From positions 1-6,553 of the forward strand of contig CAZYBP010000050.1 in NCBI GenBank assembly GCA_964645555.1: a stretch of 6,553 nt of DNA, read 5' to 3'. The position numbers and the translations under genes were made by a program. This DNA is from 2-02-FULL-38-15 sp964645555. GTDB taxonomy: Bacteria > Patescibacteriota > Microgenomatia > Daviesbacterales > UBA10151. Below the pieces are notes generated by a model. That model was not told the origin of the DNA, ran no database searches, and worked only from the letters and a program-made list of their open reading frames with translations. Of the stretch, positions 1-5,621 are shown piece by piece. How positions within the stretch are numbered: position 1 is the first letter of the stretch; every line of letters begins with the position of its first letter.

Positions 1-25
1 CTCATTACTCTACTCTTACCCTAAA

Positions 26-57
26 TTGACTGAAGGCTTATGCTTTATGTCTAAAAT
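26..57 (+). promoter_or_regulatory. Weak candidate promoter for the Rad52-family gene
   Basis: TAAAAT at 52-57 differs from the -10 consensus at one position and ends 8 nt before the ATG at 66, which would give an almost leaderless mRNA. The best -35 candidate, TTGACT at 26-31, is 20 nt away, which is too long for a normal spacer. No Shine-Dalgarno sequence precedes the ATG. The call rests mainly on the same -10-to-ATG spacing seen at other genes in the window. Confidence 0.3.
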
Positions 58-65
58 TTAGTTAT

Positions 66-575
66 ATGACTGAAGAGAAACCTATTAAGTTATGGGAAAG
101 AAACTTGCCCCAGAACCTAACCCAGGCTCAACTTTCTTTTATTACCCAAAAAACTCCTGCCCAATATATTAAAACCAGGCCGGGCCCGGGGGGAACTAGG
201 TTAAGTTACGTGGAAATAGGTTATGTGATCAATATGTTAAACCAGGTTTTTGGGTGGGATTGGGATTTTAAAATTTTGGACCAGCAGGTTGGTAAAAAAC
301 AGGTTTGGGTCAGAGGGGAACTTACAGTTAGGGCAGGTGAACATATTATCACCAAAGCTCAATACGGCGGAGCAGATATTAAGCTAAACAGAACTACTCA
401 AGAACCTGTCAGCATTGCTGATGATTTGAAAGCAGCAGGCTCGGATTGTCTTAAAAAGTGTGCTTCAATGTTAGGGATTGCCAGTGATGTCTACTGGAAG
501 GATTTAGAGACCCAGGCTCCGGAAAATACTGAATCAAGACAATCAGCTGCCTTTGCTCACAAAATCAACCCCTAA
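66..575 (+). CDS. Rad52/Rad22-family single-strand annealing protein
   Basis: A 169-residue protein matching the conserved core of Rad52/Rad22-type single-strand annealing proteins, which bind ssDNA and anneal complementary strands in recombinational repair. Visible family features are KTRPGPGGTRLSYVE (residues 36-50), the NQVFGWDWDF segment (59-68), YGGADI (100-105) and the helix DDLKAAGSDCLKKCASMLGI (119-138), corresponding to the family's DALKRA..LG helix. The C-terminal 20 residues are polar and probably disordered. It is about the length of an isolated annealing domain and lacks a long C-terminal recombinase-binding tail like that of eukaryotic Rad52. No Shine-Dalgarno sequence is seen. 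It lies 66 bp upstream of lexA on the same strand, consistent with a DNA-damage role. Bacterial members often derive from phages, but no other phage gene is present here. The family call is firm; the cellular role is inferred. Confidence 0.87.
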   Translation: MTEEKPIKLWERNLPQNLTQAQLSFITQKTPAQYIKTRPGPGGTRLSYVEIGYVINMLNQVFGWDWDFKILDQQVGKKQVWVRGELTVRAGEHIITKAQYGGADIKLNRTTQEPVSIADDLKAAGSDCLKKCASMLGIASDVYWKDLETQAPENTESRQSAAFAHKINP

Positions 576-576
576 T

Positions 577-606
577 TTGACATATTTTGATGCACATGAT
601 TATAGT
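577..606 (+). promoter_or_regulatory. Alternative upstream promoter for lexA
   Basis: A perfect -35 box TTGACA (577-582) is followed after 18 nt by TATAGT (601-606), one mismatch from the -10 consensus. It would start transcription near 613 and give a leader of about 29 nt. It competes with, or works in tandem with, the downstream promoter at 606-635. The two TTGACA boxes are 29 bp apart, so the downstream -35 begins where the upstream -10 ends. Confidence 0.4.
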
Positions 607-635
607 TGACAAGTTCGGTATAAATTTGGTAAAGT
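606..635 (+). promoter_or_regulatory. Candidate lexA promoter, extended -10, near-leaderless
   Basis: TTGACA (606-611), an 18-nt spacer ending in TGG, then TAAAGT (630-635), which matches four of six -10 positions. Only 6 nt separate the hexamer from the ATG at 642, so the transcript would begin at or next to the start codon. This agrees with the lack of a Shine-Dalgarno sequence. The spacer holds GTTCG (613-617), one half of the Gram-positive-type SOS box (CGAAC-N4-GTTCG), but no matching second half, so it cannot be called an operator. Confidence 0.45.
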
Positions 636-641
636 TTTGGC

Positions 642-1259
642 ATGCCTATTACTTTATACCGCAGACAAAAAGAGATTTTGGATTTTTTGAAACAATATAT
701 TAACAAATACGGTTATTCCCCCACCCTGGGAGAAATAGCAGATGCAATGGGGGTTTCCTCTTTAGCCACAATTCATGAACATTTACAAACTTTGGTCCAA
801 AAAGGAGTTATCAAAAGGTTTGAAGGAGCTGTCAGAGGCATTGAAGTATTGGATCAATCCCTGGCACAACATTTACAAGGCATTGAGCTGCCTATTTTGG
901 GCTATATTGCAGCAGGACAGCCTATTATGGCCTACACAGACCCTGATGCTTCCATTAAAGTTGCACCATCGATGGTTTCGGGCAAAAAAAGATCCTATGT
1001 TTTACAGGTTAAAGGTGATTCTATGATAGAGGATGGAATTTTGGATGGTGATCATGTCATCATTGAAGAACAGTCTTTGGCCAGTGACGGGGATATAGTA
1101 GTAGCTTTACTGGATAACGGACTTGCTACTTTAAAAAGGTTCTTCAGGGAAGCAGACAGGATTAGGCTTGAACCTGCTAACTCCTCAATGCAGCCAATTT
1201 ATGCAACAGATGTAAAAATTCAAGGAAAATGCGTCGGGGTAATAAGGCGCTTTAGCTAA
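642..1259 (+). CDS. lexA: LexA SOS repressor (S24 autopeptidase)
   Basis: A 205-residue LexA of normal length. LexA represses DNA-damage genes and cleaves itself when stimulated by RecA-ssDNA filaments. The N-terminal winged helix-turn-helix spans about residues 1-65, with SPTLGEIADAMGVSSLATIH at 26-45; SSLATIHEHL resembles the Bacillus-type recognition helix more than the E. coli one. The Ala-Gly cleavage site is A91-G92 in YIAAGQPIMA. The S24 peptidase domain carries the catalytic serine S127 (KGDSMIEDG) and lysine K165 (LATLKRFF), so self-cleavage should work. The ATG lacks an SD but lies just behind a promoter. A transglutaminase-like gene follows after 20 nt and is probably co-transcribed. 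Autoregulation is expected, but no full SOS box of a known type is visible, so its operator may be lineage-specific. Confidence 0.96.
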   Translation: MPITLYRRQKEILDFLKQYINKYGYSPTLGEIADAMGVSSLATIHEHLQTLVQKGVIKRFEGAVRGIEVLDQSLAQHLQGIELPILGYIAAGQPIMAYTDPDASIKVAPSMVSGKKRSYVLQVKGDSMIEDGILDGDHVIIEEQSLASDGDIVVALLDNGLATLKRFFREADRIRLEPANSSMQPIYATDVKIQGKCVGVIRRFS

Positions 1260-1279
1260 TCTTTTCCTGTCCTCTAAAA

Positions 1280-2140
1280 ATGCCAGACTTCCGAGAAATT
1301 TCACCTAGCAAATATTTGTTTCTAGAGCTATATAGACAAATTAAACCAACAACCAGTGAGGTCAGACAGTTGATAGGCAGGCCTGCATTATTTACTGATG
1401 AACACTTGGGAGGTGTTGTTAGGACCACCAGAGGATATCATGTGATCGTTAAACCAGAAGTTAGATCTGCTTTTAATCCACAAAGAGGAGGCTTTTTTAC
1501 TCAATCTACGGCTGAACTAAAGTTTCCTGTAACTTATATTGAACCCAAACCAAGTGTTGTAGCTTGGGTTCATACCCGGTTGCCCGACAGAATCAGTGTA
1601 CATGCTATCGAACCTAATGGGCAGAGAACCTCCTTAGCAGAGGTTTCTTTCGGCGCAGAAGATCCTGAGCTGGATAAGGTTTTGAGGGAAGGATTATTCT
1701 GGTTTCCCAGAGTCAGGACTGCTGAAGATATAAAATATTTAACTGCCTGGGTCCATCATCAAATACCATACGGCTTATCACCAGATCAGGCTGATTTAGC
1801 CGATACACAAAAAACACCCTTAGGCACTATATTGGCTGCCAGACAAGCTCTTTGCCGACATCAAGCAGCCGTGGAGTTTGCTATTTTGGCGTTACAAGGT
1901 ATACCTTCCAGAATAGTTTTCGGGTACAATCTAAGCTACTACATCGGACAAAATAAGAAGAGGGCAGAGGGGCACATGTACTTAGAGATTCCCTTTGCCG
2001 ATTCACCTAAACCTTATATCGCCAATCCCACTGCCGGTACGTTTGGAACAAAGACCCAAATAATAGCCGCACTAACTCATGACCCACTATATTTTGAAAG
2101 ATCATATCCAACTGAATTCGTACCCCATTTTTTAAATTAG
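1280..2140 (+). CDS. Transglutaminase-like cysteine enzyme (Cys-His-Asn)
   Basis: A 286-residue protein with a C-terminal transglutaminase-like (papain-fold) core. C192 sits in ALCRHQAAVEFAILALQGIP, the usual nucleophile-helix pattern followed by GIPSRIVFGY. H232 lies in EGHMYLEI and the third position is N249 in YIANPT. Transglutaminases usually have Asp there, so this has a papain-like Cys-His-Asn set. Family members hydrolyse or crosslink peptide amides; the substrate cannot be read from sequence. Residues 1-145 form an N-terminal region I do not recognise. There is no signal peptide or membrane segment, so it is probably cytoplasmic. It starts 20 nt after lexA with no SD and no clear promoter of its own, suggesting co-transcription. 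Its stop overlaps the convergent sortase gene by 9 bp. Protease, amidase or inactive scaffold are all possible. Confidence 0.8.
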   Translation: MPDFREISPSKYLFLELYRQIKPTTSEVRQLIGRPALFTDEHLGGVVRTTRGYHVIVKPEVRSAFNPQRGGFFTQSTAELKFPVTYIEPKPSVVAWVHTRLPDRISVHAIEPNGQRTSLAEVSFGAEDPELDKVLREGLFWFPRVRTAEDIKYLTAWVHHQIPYGLSPDQADLADTQKTPLGTILAARQALCRHQAAVEFAILALQGIPSRIVFGYNLSYYIGQNKKRAEGHMYLEIPFADSPKPYIANPTAGTFGTKTQIIAALTHDPLYFERSYPTEFVPHFLN

Positions 2141-2722
2141 CTTGGAACTAACAAATTTGGCTCTGACAAGCAATCTTGAATCATCAAATACTCCATCACA
2201 GGTAAACAGTGTTAAATCATCTTTTTGGGTTGAGACCAGCTTTTCAGTTTGGGCAGGTTCTATCTCCTCCATCTGATAAACCTGATAAGTATATTCTCTG
2301 CCTTGACTGTCTGAAACTACAATTTCATCCCCTTTTGTGATATTTTTTAAGTCTCCAAATAATCCTGATCTTTTATGCCCATATAAAACAGTATTAAACC
2401 CCTCTCCCAGCTTGCCACTGGTGGACAAATACAAAATTTGAGTATCTGATAATATCCATTCCCCGTTAACTATTCCTCCCCGGACAATATCCGCCTCAAC
2501 CCCTATTTTAGATATACTTATAGACTTAGGTTCAGAAACTTGCTGGCTGGCTTGAGTTTGTTGCGGCTTTGGATAATTTGGAGTTTTGAAAAAACCAATT
2601 AAGAAGATAAAAAATCCCAAAAAAATGAGCATTAAAAATATTTTTGGCTGAGTGTTATAAAATGAAGTTGTCCGCCGGAAAAAAGACCTGGGGGAATTGT
2701 TAAGCTTTTTTGCTCCTAGCAT
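2132..2722 (-). CDS. Sortase, membrane-anchored transpeptidase
   Basis: A 196-residue sortase that should cleave sorting signals of secreted proteins between Thr and Gly and join them to an acceptor at the cell surface. A basic cytoplasmic N-terminus precedes one membrane segment (about residues 28-45), then a polar linker (50-66) and the sortase beta-barrel. Catalytic residues are H116 (LYGHKRSG), C175 (TLFTCDG) and R183 (DDSRLLVRAKF). The spacing Cys+8 to Arg matches other sortases. The single N-terminal anchor suggests a housekeeping or class E-like enzyme, and its neighbour carries LAPTG, similar to the LAxTG recognised by class E; the class is inferred. The start used gives a 23-bp overlap with the upstream substrate gene, implying translational coupling. 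Starting at M31 instead would remove the basic N-terminus and truncate the membrane segment, so it is less likely. Confidence 0.9.
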   Translation of the reverse strand: MLGAKKLNNSPRSFFRRTTSFYNTQPKIFLMLIFLGFFIFLIGFFKTPNYPKPQQTQASQQVSEPKSISISKIGVEADIVRGGIVNGEWILSDTQILYLSTSGKLGEGFNTVLYGHKRSGLFGDLKNITKGDEIVVSDSQGREYTYQVYQMEEIEPAQTEKLVSTQKDDLTLFTCDGVFDDSRLLVRAKFVSSKLI

Positions 2723-3251
2723 AACCTAGTAGTCCTAATCCTGAAACTATAGTACCTGTAACTTTAAGTAAGTTGGCAACCATTTGATCGAATACTCCGG
2801 TTGGGGCTAAGCTTTGAGCTCCCAACACCTCTCCTTGCTGAGCTCCTAAAACTCCTCCTGTAGGGACAGGTGTGGCTGATGCTCCCAGGATTGATGGTGT
2901 TGAAGTTGGTGTTGCTGTTGGGGTTGCGGTAGGTGTAGAGGTTGGTGTAGATGTCGGGGTAGATGTTGGGCTTGCAGTCGGAGTAGCACTGGCACCTGCT
3001 ACTGTGGGACAGTCAGCATCCCCTGCAATTAGGATATCGCTTTCATGTCCGGCTCTTGGAGTACCGTCACTATTGAAATGTCCCCCTTCTGCATTAGAGC
3101 TTACTGTATTCTTCACAAAAGGATTAGAACTGCTGCCTGTTCCATGACAAATTGTTATCTTAGCGGCTTGGGCATTTACCGGAGTGTTTTGGGCAAGTAA
3201 ACTTGTTCCTGCTAGTACCGCTACAACCATTAGTAAATATAATATCTTCAT
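2700..3251 (-). CDS. Secreted LAPTG-anchored surface protein, sortase substrate
   Basis: A 183-residue cell-surface protein. Residues 1-29 are a signal peptide with probable cleavage after NAQA. The small N-terminal domain (31-81) starts ICHGTGSSSNPF and contains H58, H69 and D72, with cysteines at 35 and 81 that could form a disulfide. The CHxTGSxxNP start resembles a short domain found in various bacterial surface proteins; the histidines could bind metal, but this is unproven. A Thr/Pro/Ser stalk follows (90-120), then two VLGAQ copies (134-138, 142-146). The C-terminal sorting signal is LAPTG (148-152), then a hydrophobic stretch (about 157-177) and the basic tail ARSKKA. The overlapping downstream sortase is the obvious processing enzyme. 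The ligand or biological role of the exposed domain is unknown. Confidence 0.88.
   Translation of the reverse strand: MKILYLLMVVAVLAGTSLLAQNTPVNAQAAKITICHGTGSSSNPFVKNTVSSNAEGGHFNSDGTPRAGHESDILIAGDADCPTVAGASATPTASPTSTPTSTPTSTPTATPTATPTSTPSILGASATPVPTGGVLGAQQGEVLGAQSLAPTGVFDQMVANLLKVTGTIVSGLGLLGYARSKKA
2796..2810 (-). other. LAPTG sortase recognition motif
   Basis: The codons read Leu-Ala-Pro-Thr-Gly, residues 148-152 of the surface protein. The hydrophobic segment and positively charged C-terminus that define a cell-wall sorting signal follow it. Cleavage is expected between Thr151 and Gly152. Confidence 0.85.
2892..2984 (-). repeat. Thr-Pro-Ser/Ala tandem repeat encoding a surface stalk
   Basis: Low-complexity tandem codons encode alternating TPTS and TPTA units over residues 90-120 of the surface protein. 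The DNA is a degenerate 6/12-bp repeat (GGTGTNG-like on the plus strand). Such stalks are extended and commonly O-glycosylated in surface proteins, holding the N-terminal domain away from the envelope. Copy number is likely to vary between strains through slippage. Confidence 0.85.
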
Positions 3252-3264
3252 AATATAAGTGCTA

Positions 3265-3292
3265 ATGTTAACAACCTTAAATAAGATTACAA
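3265..3292 (-). promoter_or_regulatory. Weak candidate promoter for the surface protein-sortase operon
   Basis: Read on the minus strand, TTGTAA (3287-3292) and TAACAT (3265-3270) are separated by 16 nt, with TGT directly before the -10. The -10 ends 13 nt from the ATG, so a leader of only about 6 nt is predicted. The -10 lies within the perfect 8-bp palindrome TGTTAACA (3266-3273). Both boxes have two mismatches, so this is tentative. Confidence 0.3.
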
Positions 3293-3337
3293 TAAAATCA
3301 CTGTAAGGAAAATGGAAGATTTAATCGTATTTATTAC

Positions 3338-3392
3338 TTATATAGGATCTGCTGATGTTATTAATATGTAAGAAGAGCTAACCCCTATATAA
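3338..3392. repeat. 9-bp inverted repeat in the divergent intergenic region
   Basis: TTATATAGG at 3338-3346 is the exact reverse complement of CCTATATAA at 3384-3392, with a 37-nt spacer. The region separates the surface-protein operon (minus) from dedA (plus). The right arm lies about where the -35 of the dedA promoter would be. The rest of the 170-bp intergenic region (3252-3421) holds no ORF or RNA gene that I can recognise. Confidence 0.55.
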
Positions 3393-3405
3393 ACTCTCCT
3401 GCTTT

Positions 3406-3414
3406 TGCTATACT
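3406..3414 (+). promoter_or_regulatory. Extended -10 promoter for dedA-rsmI, leaderless
   Basis: TGC directly precedes TATACT (3409-3414), which has one mismatch to the -10 consensus, forming an extended -10 element. No -35 box is seen at the expected distance, which an extended -10 can compensate for. Only 7 nt (GATCTTT) separate the hexamer from the ATG at 3422, placing the predicted transcript start at the start codon itself. There is no Shine-Dalgarno sequence. Confidence 0.6.
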
Positions 3415-3421
3415 GATCTTT

Positions 3422-4048
3422 ATGCATTTTGACCTTATACCCCTGATTAAAACTTTAGGATATGTGGGGGTTTTTACTATAGTCTTTTTGGAGTCAGGAT
3501 TACTGATTGGGTTTTTCTTTCCCGGAGACAGTCTGCTTTTTACTGCCGGTTTTTTGGCTTCTCAAGGATATTTAGATATCAGCATTTTAATAATTGGTAG
3601 TTTTATCTTTGCAGTTTTAGGTGACAGCATTGGTTACTATATCGGAGCCAAATTAGGACCTAGAATTTTTAATAGAGACAATTCAATTTTTTTCCATAAA
3701 AAGCATTTGGAAACAGCACAGAGATTTTACGACAAACACGGGGGCAAGACTATTATTTTAGCCAGGTTTATTCCGGTAATCAGAGCCTTTGCTCCGGTTG
3801 TGGCAGGAGCAGGAAACATGGATTATAAAAGGTTTGTCACTTTTAATTTGGTTGGTGGAGTTTTGTGGGCAATCGGCGTAACTTTGGCAGGGTACTTTTT
3901 AGGAAGCTTAATCCCTGATGTTGATAAATATCTCTTGCCCATTATTGGCTTGATTATTATCGCCTCAGTCTTGCCTGCTTTACACCACATGCTACTTGAT
4001 GCAGAGATAAGAGCAAGCCTTATTAAGACTATAACAAGGAAAAAATGA
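3422..4048 (+). CDS. DedA-family membrane protein (lipid-carrier transporter family)
   Basis: A 208-residue DedA-family (SNARE-associated, VTT domain) inner-membrane protein of typical length. Some members (UptA, PopT) return undecaprenyl phosphate across the membrane for cell-envelope synthesis; others affect membrane potential or lipid balance. Conserved elements are FLESGL with E24, FFPGDSLLFTAG with D36 (31-43), LGDSIGYYIGAKLG (66-79), HGGKT (106-110) and LARFIPVIRAFAPVVAGAG (113-131) with the family arginines R115 and R121. The terminal portion FNLVGGVLWAIGVTLAGYFLG (141-161) is also typical. Membrane segments lie around 12-32, 52-76, 141-161 and 170-190, with re-entrant loops expected near the Asp and Arg motifs. 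It is first in a two-gene operon with rsmI. Its UGA stop is the only UGA terminator in the window. Its specific substrate is not determined by sequence. Confidence 0.92.
   Translation: MHFDLIPLIKTLGYVGVFTIVFLESGLLIGFFFPGDSLLFTAGFLASQGYLDISILIIGSFIFAVLGDSIGYYIGAKLGPRIFNRDNSIFFHKKHLETAQRFYDKHGGKTIILARFIPVIRAFAPVVAGAGNMDYKRFVTFNLVGGVLWAIGVTLAGYFLGSLIPDVDKYLLPIIGLIIIASVLPALHHMLLDAEIRASLIKTITRKK
4036..4040 (+). promoter_or_regulatory. Possible ribosome binding site for rsmI
   Basis: AAGGA at 4036-4040 lies inside the last codons of dedA, 11 nt before the rsmI ATG at 4052. It is one of the few Shine-Dalgarno-like sequences in the window and fits an internal operon gene, in contrast to the leaderless first genes. 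The spacer is a little long, and termination-reinitiation could also serve. Confidence 0.4.
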
Positions 4049-4051
4049 GGG

Positions 4052-4735
4052 ATGCTATATATAATTCCCACCCCCATTGGTAACCTCAAGGATATTACTT
4101 TAAGAAGTCTGGAAGTATTAGGTTTAGTAGATGCAATTATTTGTGAAGATACCCGTAGAACTGCACAGCTTTTAAATCATTTCCAAATTAAAAAGCCTTT
4201 AATAATTTTAAATGATTATAATGAAGAAAGAGAATTTCCCAAAATTTTTTCAGCCTTAAATTCCGGAGAGAATTTAGCTTTAGTTTCAGATGCCGGTACA
4301 CCTTTAATTTCTGATCCGGGATATAAATTAGTCAGGGAATGTATTGCTCAAAAGATCCCGGTTGATTCGCTACCGGGGCCATCTTCAGTTATCACAGCTT
4401 TAACACTTTCAGGGCTTCCACCTGATAAATTTTTCTTTTTAGGTTATCTGCCGGAAAAACCCGGGCGCAGACTTAAACTATTACAATATATTCTCAATCG
4501 GGAACAAAATGTAGAGCTGAAGGCAACATACATAATATTTGTAGCACCTCATAAGCTAACCAAGACACTGGAAGATATGAAACAAGTATTTGGAGATATT
4601 GAGGTTGTTTTAGCTCATGAATTAACTAAAATTCATCAAAGTGTAGAAAGTAAAAAAATCTACCAATGGCTTGAGGATCTTAAAAACCCTAAAGGGGAAT
4701 ATATTTTACTTTTTAATTTACAAATGAAGGCGTAA
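4052..4735 (+). CDS. rsmI: 16S rRNA (cytidine-1402-2'-O)-methyltransferase RsmI
   Basis: RsmI uses S-adenosylmethionine to 2'-O-methylate C1402 of 16S rRNA in the decoding centre. The tetrapyrrole-methylase-fold motifs are all present: PTPIGNLKDIT (7-16 region), CEDTR (31-35), SDAGTPLISDPG (79-90), LPGPSS (107-112), GLPPDKFFFLGYLP (121-134) and HELTKIHQ (189-196). At 227 residues it is shorter than E. coli RsmI (about 286); it ends right after the GEYILLF strand, so the C-terminal helical extension is missing. The usual FYESxHR motif reads FVAPHKL here (163-169), losing the Glu. It starts 3 nt after the dedA stop and in the same frame. Its end overlaps a convergent gene by 18 bp. The assignment is secure; the missing extension may be a lineage trait. 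Confidence 0.95.
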   Translation: MLYIIPTPIGNLKDITLRSLEVLGLVDAIICEDTRRTAQLLNHFQIKKPLIILNDYNEEREFPKIFSALNSGENLALVSDAGTPLISDPGYKLVRECIAQKIPVDSLPGPSSVITALTLSGLPPDKFFFLGYLPEKPGRRLKLLQYILNREQNVELKATYIIFVAPHKLTKTLEDMKQVFGDIEVVLAHELTKIHQSVESKKIYQWLEDLKNPKGEYILLFNLQMKA

Positions 4736-5614
4736 AGGATCATCCGGCATAAACATAGGTACAGTTGGACCAGCATATCCCCTTTTCTGTGTTCCTTTTA
4801 TCTCCATTCTATCATCATCCCTCAATACTTTATCCTGATGCTCTACTACGACTCCCGCACCAATCATTAAACGATAAAATTGTCTATCACTAATAGGGTA
4901 AATTGCTGGAAAAAAATCTATAATCTTACCTTGTTCATTATAGACTAGCCCAGGATTAGAGGGATCGAAGATGAAATTCGCAAACCCATCTCCAAAAACA
5001 TTGTATAAATGACTTACAGGATCACTACCAACACCAAATACACAATGGGTAGAAGGAATAAGATAAGTATCATACCCTAGGAAGGCTAAAAGATTCTGGC
5101 TGACAGCGGCTTTTTCTGAACATGCAGCAATACCAGCTCCTTTAAAATTTCTTATAGAAAATTGGTTTCCTGCTGTTCTGGTATGTAGCATATAGTAAAA
5201 ATCCCGTTTATTTTCCGTTTCCTGAGTAGTACAACCATTACCGAAATATGATTGTAAAGTTCTGAGAATGGCAAACTTGGCCAGCTCATCAATTGTGTGC
5301 CATCTTAACTCTGGTACAGCACTGAATTCGGCAAACTCTCTAAAAAGAGTGCGATAAACCTCTGGATCGTCTACAGTAAATGCAGGATATAGGGGACTAG
5401 TGTAAATCCAGGAGGCTGGATGAATAAACCCTCTTTCTGCCCCTGTGATAACTTGGATATCTACGGCAACAGCTTGTTCACTTAACTGTCTTGTTCTTTG
5501 ATCTATAAAGAAACCTGTTTGCGCAAGCTGCTCAGAAGCATCTTCTATAGCAAGAAGTTTTTCCATTTCAGCTGCAACTCGATCTATATCAGTAGGCCTA
5601 TATTCTTTTGACAT
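4718..5614 (-). CDS. Transglutaminase-like protein (Cys-His-Asp)
   Basis: A 298-residue protein I assign to the transglutaminase-like superfamily from active-site motifs only. C165 lies in GIAACSEKAAVSQNLLAFLGYD, the nucleophile helix followed by the usual LG turn; H202 is in PVSHLYNVF; D217 is in FIFDPSNP. Order and spacing fit a Cys-His-Asp triad. Residues 1-155 form an alpha-rich N-terminal region of unknown fold, and about 80 residues after the triad contain a basic-acidic tail. No signal peptide or membrane segment is visible, so cytoplasmic action is likely. It shares no obvious sequence with the transglutaminase-like protein at 1280-2140 beyond the triad region. A leaderless promoter lies directly upstream. 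The unrecognised gene at 5661-6173 precedes it by 46 bp. Substrate and reaction (protease, amidase or crosslinker) are unknown. Confidence 0.72.
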   Translation of the reverse strand: MSKEYRPTDIDRVAAEMEKLLAIEDASEQLAQTGFFIDQRTRQLSEQAVAVDIQVITGAERGFIHPASWIYTSPLYPAFTVDDPEVYRTLFREFAEFSAVPELRWHTIDELAKFAILRTLQSYFGNGCTTQETENKRDFYYMLHTRTAGNQFSIRNFKGAGIAACSEKAAVSQNLLAFLGYDTYLIPSTHCVFGVGSDPVSHLYNVFGDGFANFIFDPSNPGLVYNEQGKIIDFFPAIYPISDRQFYRLMIGAGVVVEHQDKVLRDDDRMEIKGTQKRGYAGPTVPMFMPDDPLRLHL

Positions 5615-5621
5615 AGGGGAA

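Noticed and set aside
27..75. 9-bp direct repeat TGACTGAAG at 27-35 and 67-75
   Set aside because: The second copy is the start of the Rad52-family coding sequence; with one pair only and no symmetry, chance is the simplest explanation.
775..1026. ORF of 83 residues on the plus strand inside lexA
   Set aside because: It is an out-of-frame shadow of lexA, whose own frame carries all LexA motifs; no domain or promoter supports the smaller frame.
2856..2870. Second sorting-like motif, PVPTGG, in the surface protein
   Set aside because: It lacks a following hydrophobic segment and basic tail; only LAPTG at residues 148-152 has the full signal.
2872..3147. Plus-strand ORF rich in Val-Gly repeats
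   Set aside because: It is the antisense of the Thr/Pro/Ser stalk codons; the VGV repeats are an artefact of that repeat, and the minus strand encodes a complete signal peptide-to-sorting-signal protein.
3823..4089. Minus-strand ORF of 88 residues
   Set aside because: It lies antisense to the conserved C-terminus of DedA and start of RsmI and shows no independent motif.
3422..4735. Alternative genetic code with UGA as glycine producing a DedA-RsmI fusion
   Set aside because: No other gene contains in-frame UGA codons, which would be frequent in such a genome, and RsmI has a natural N-terminus at its own ATG.
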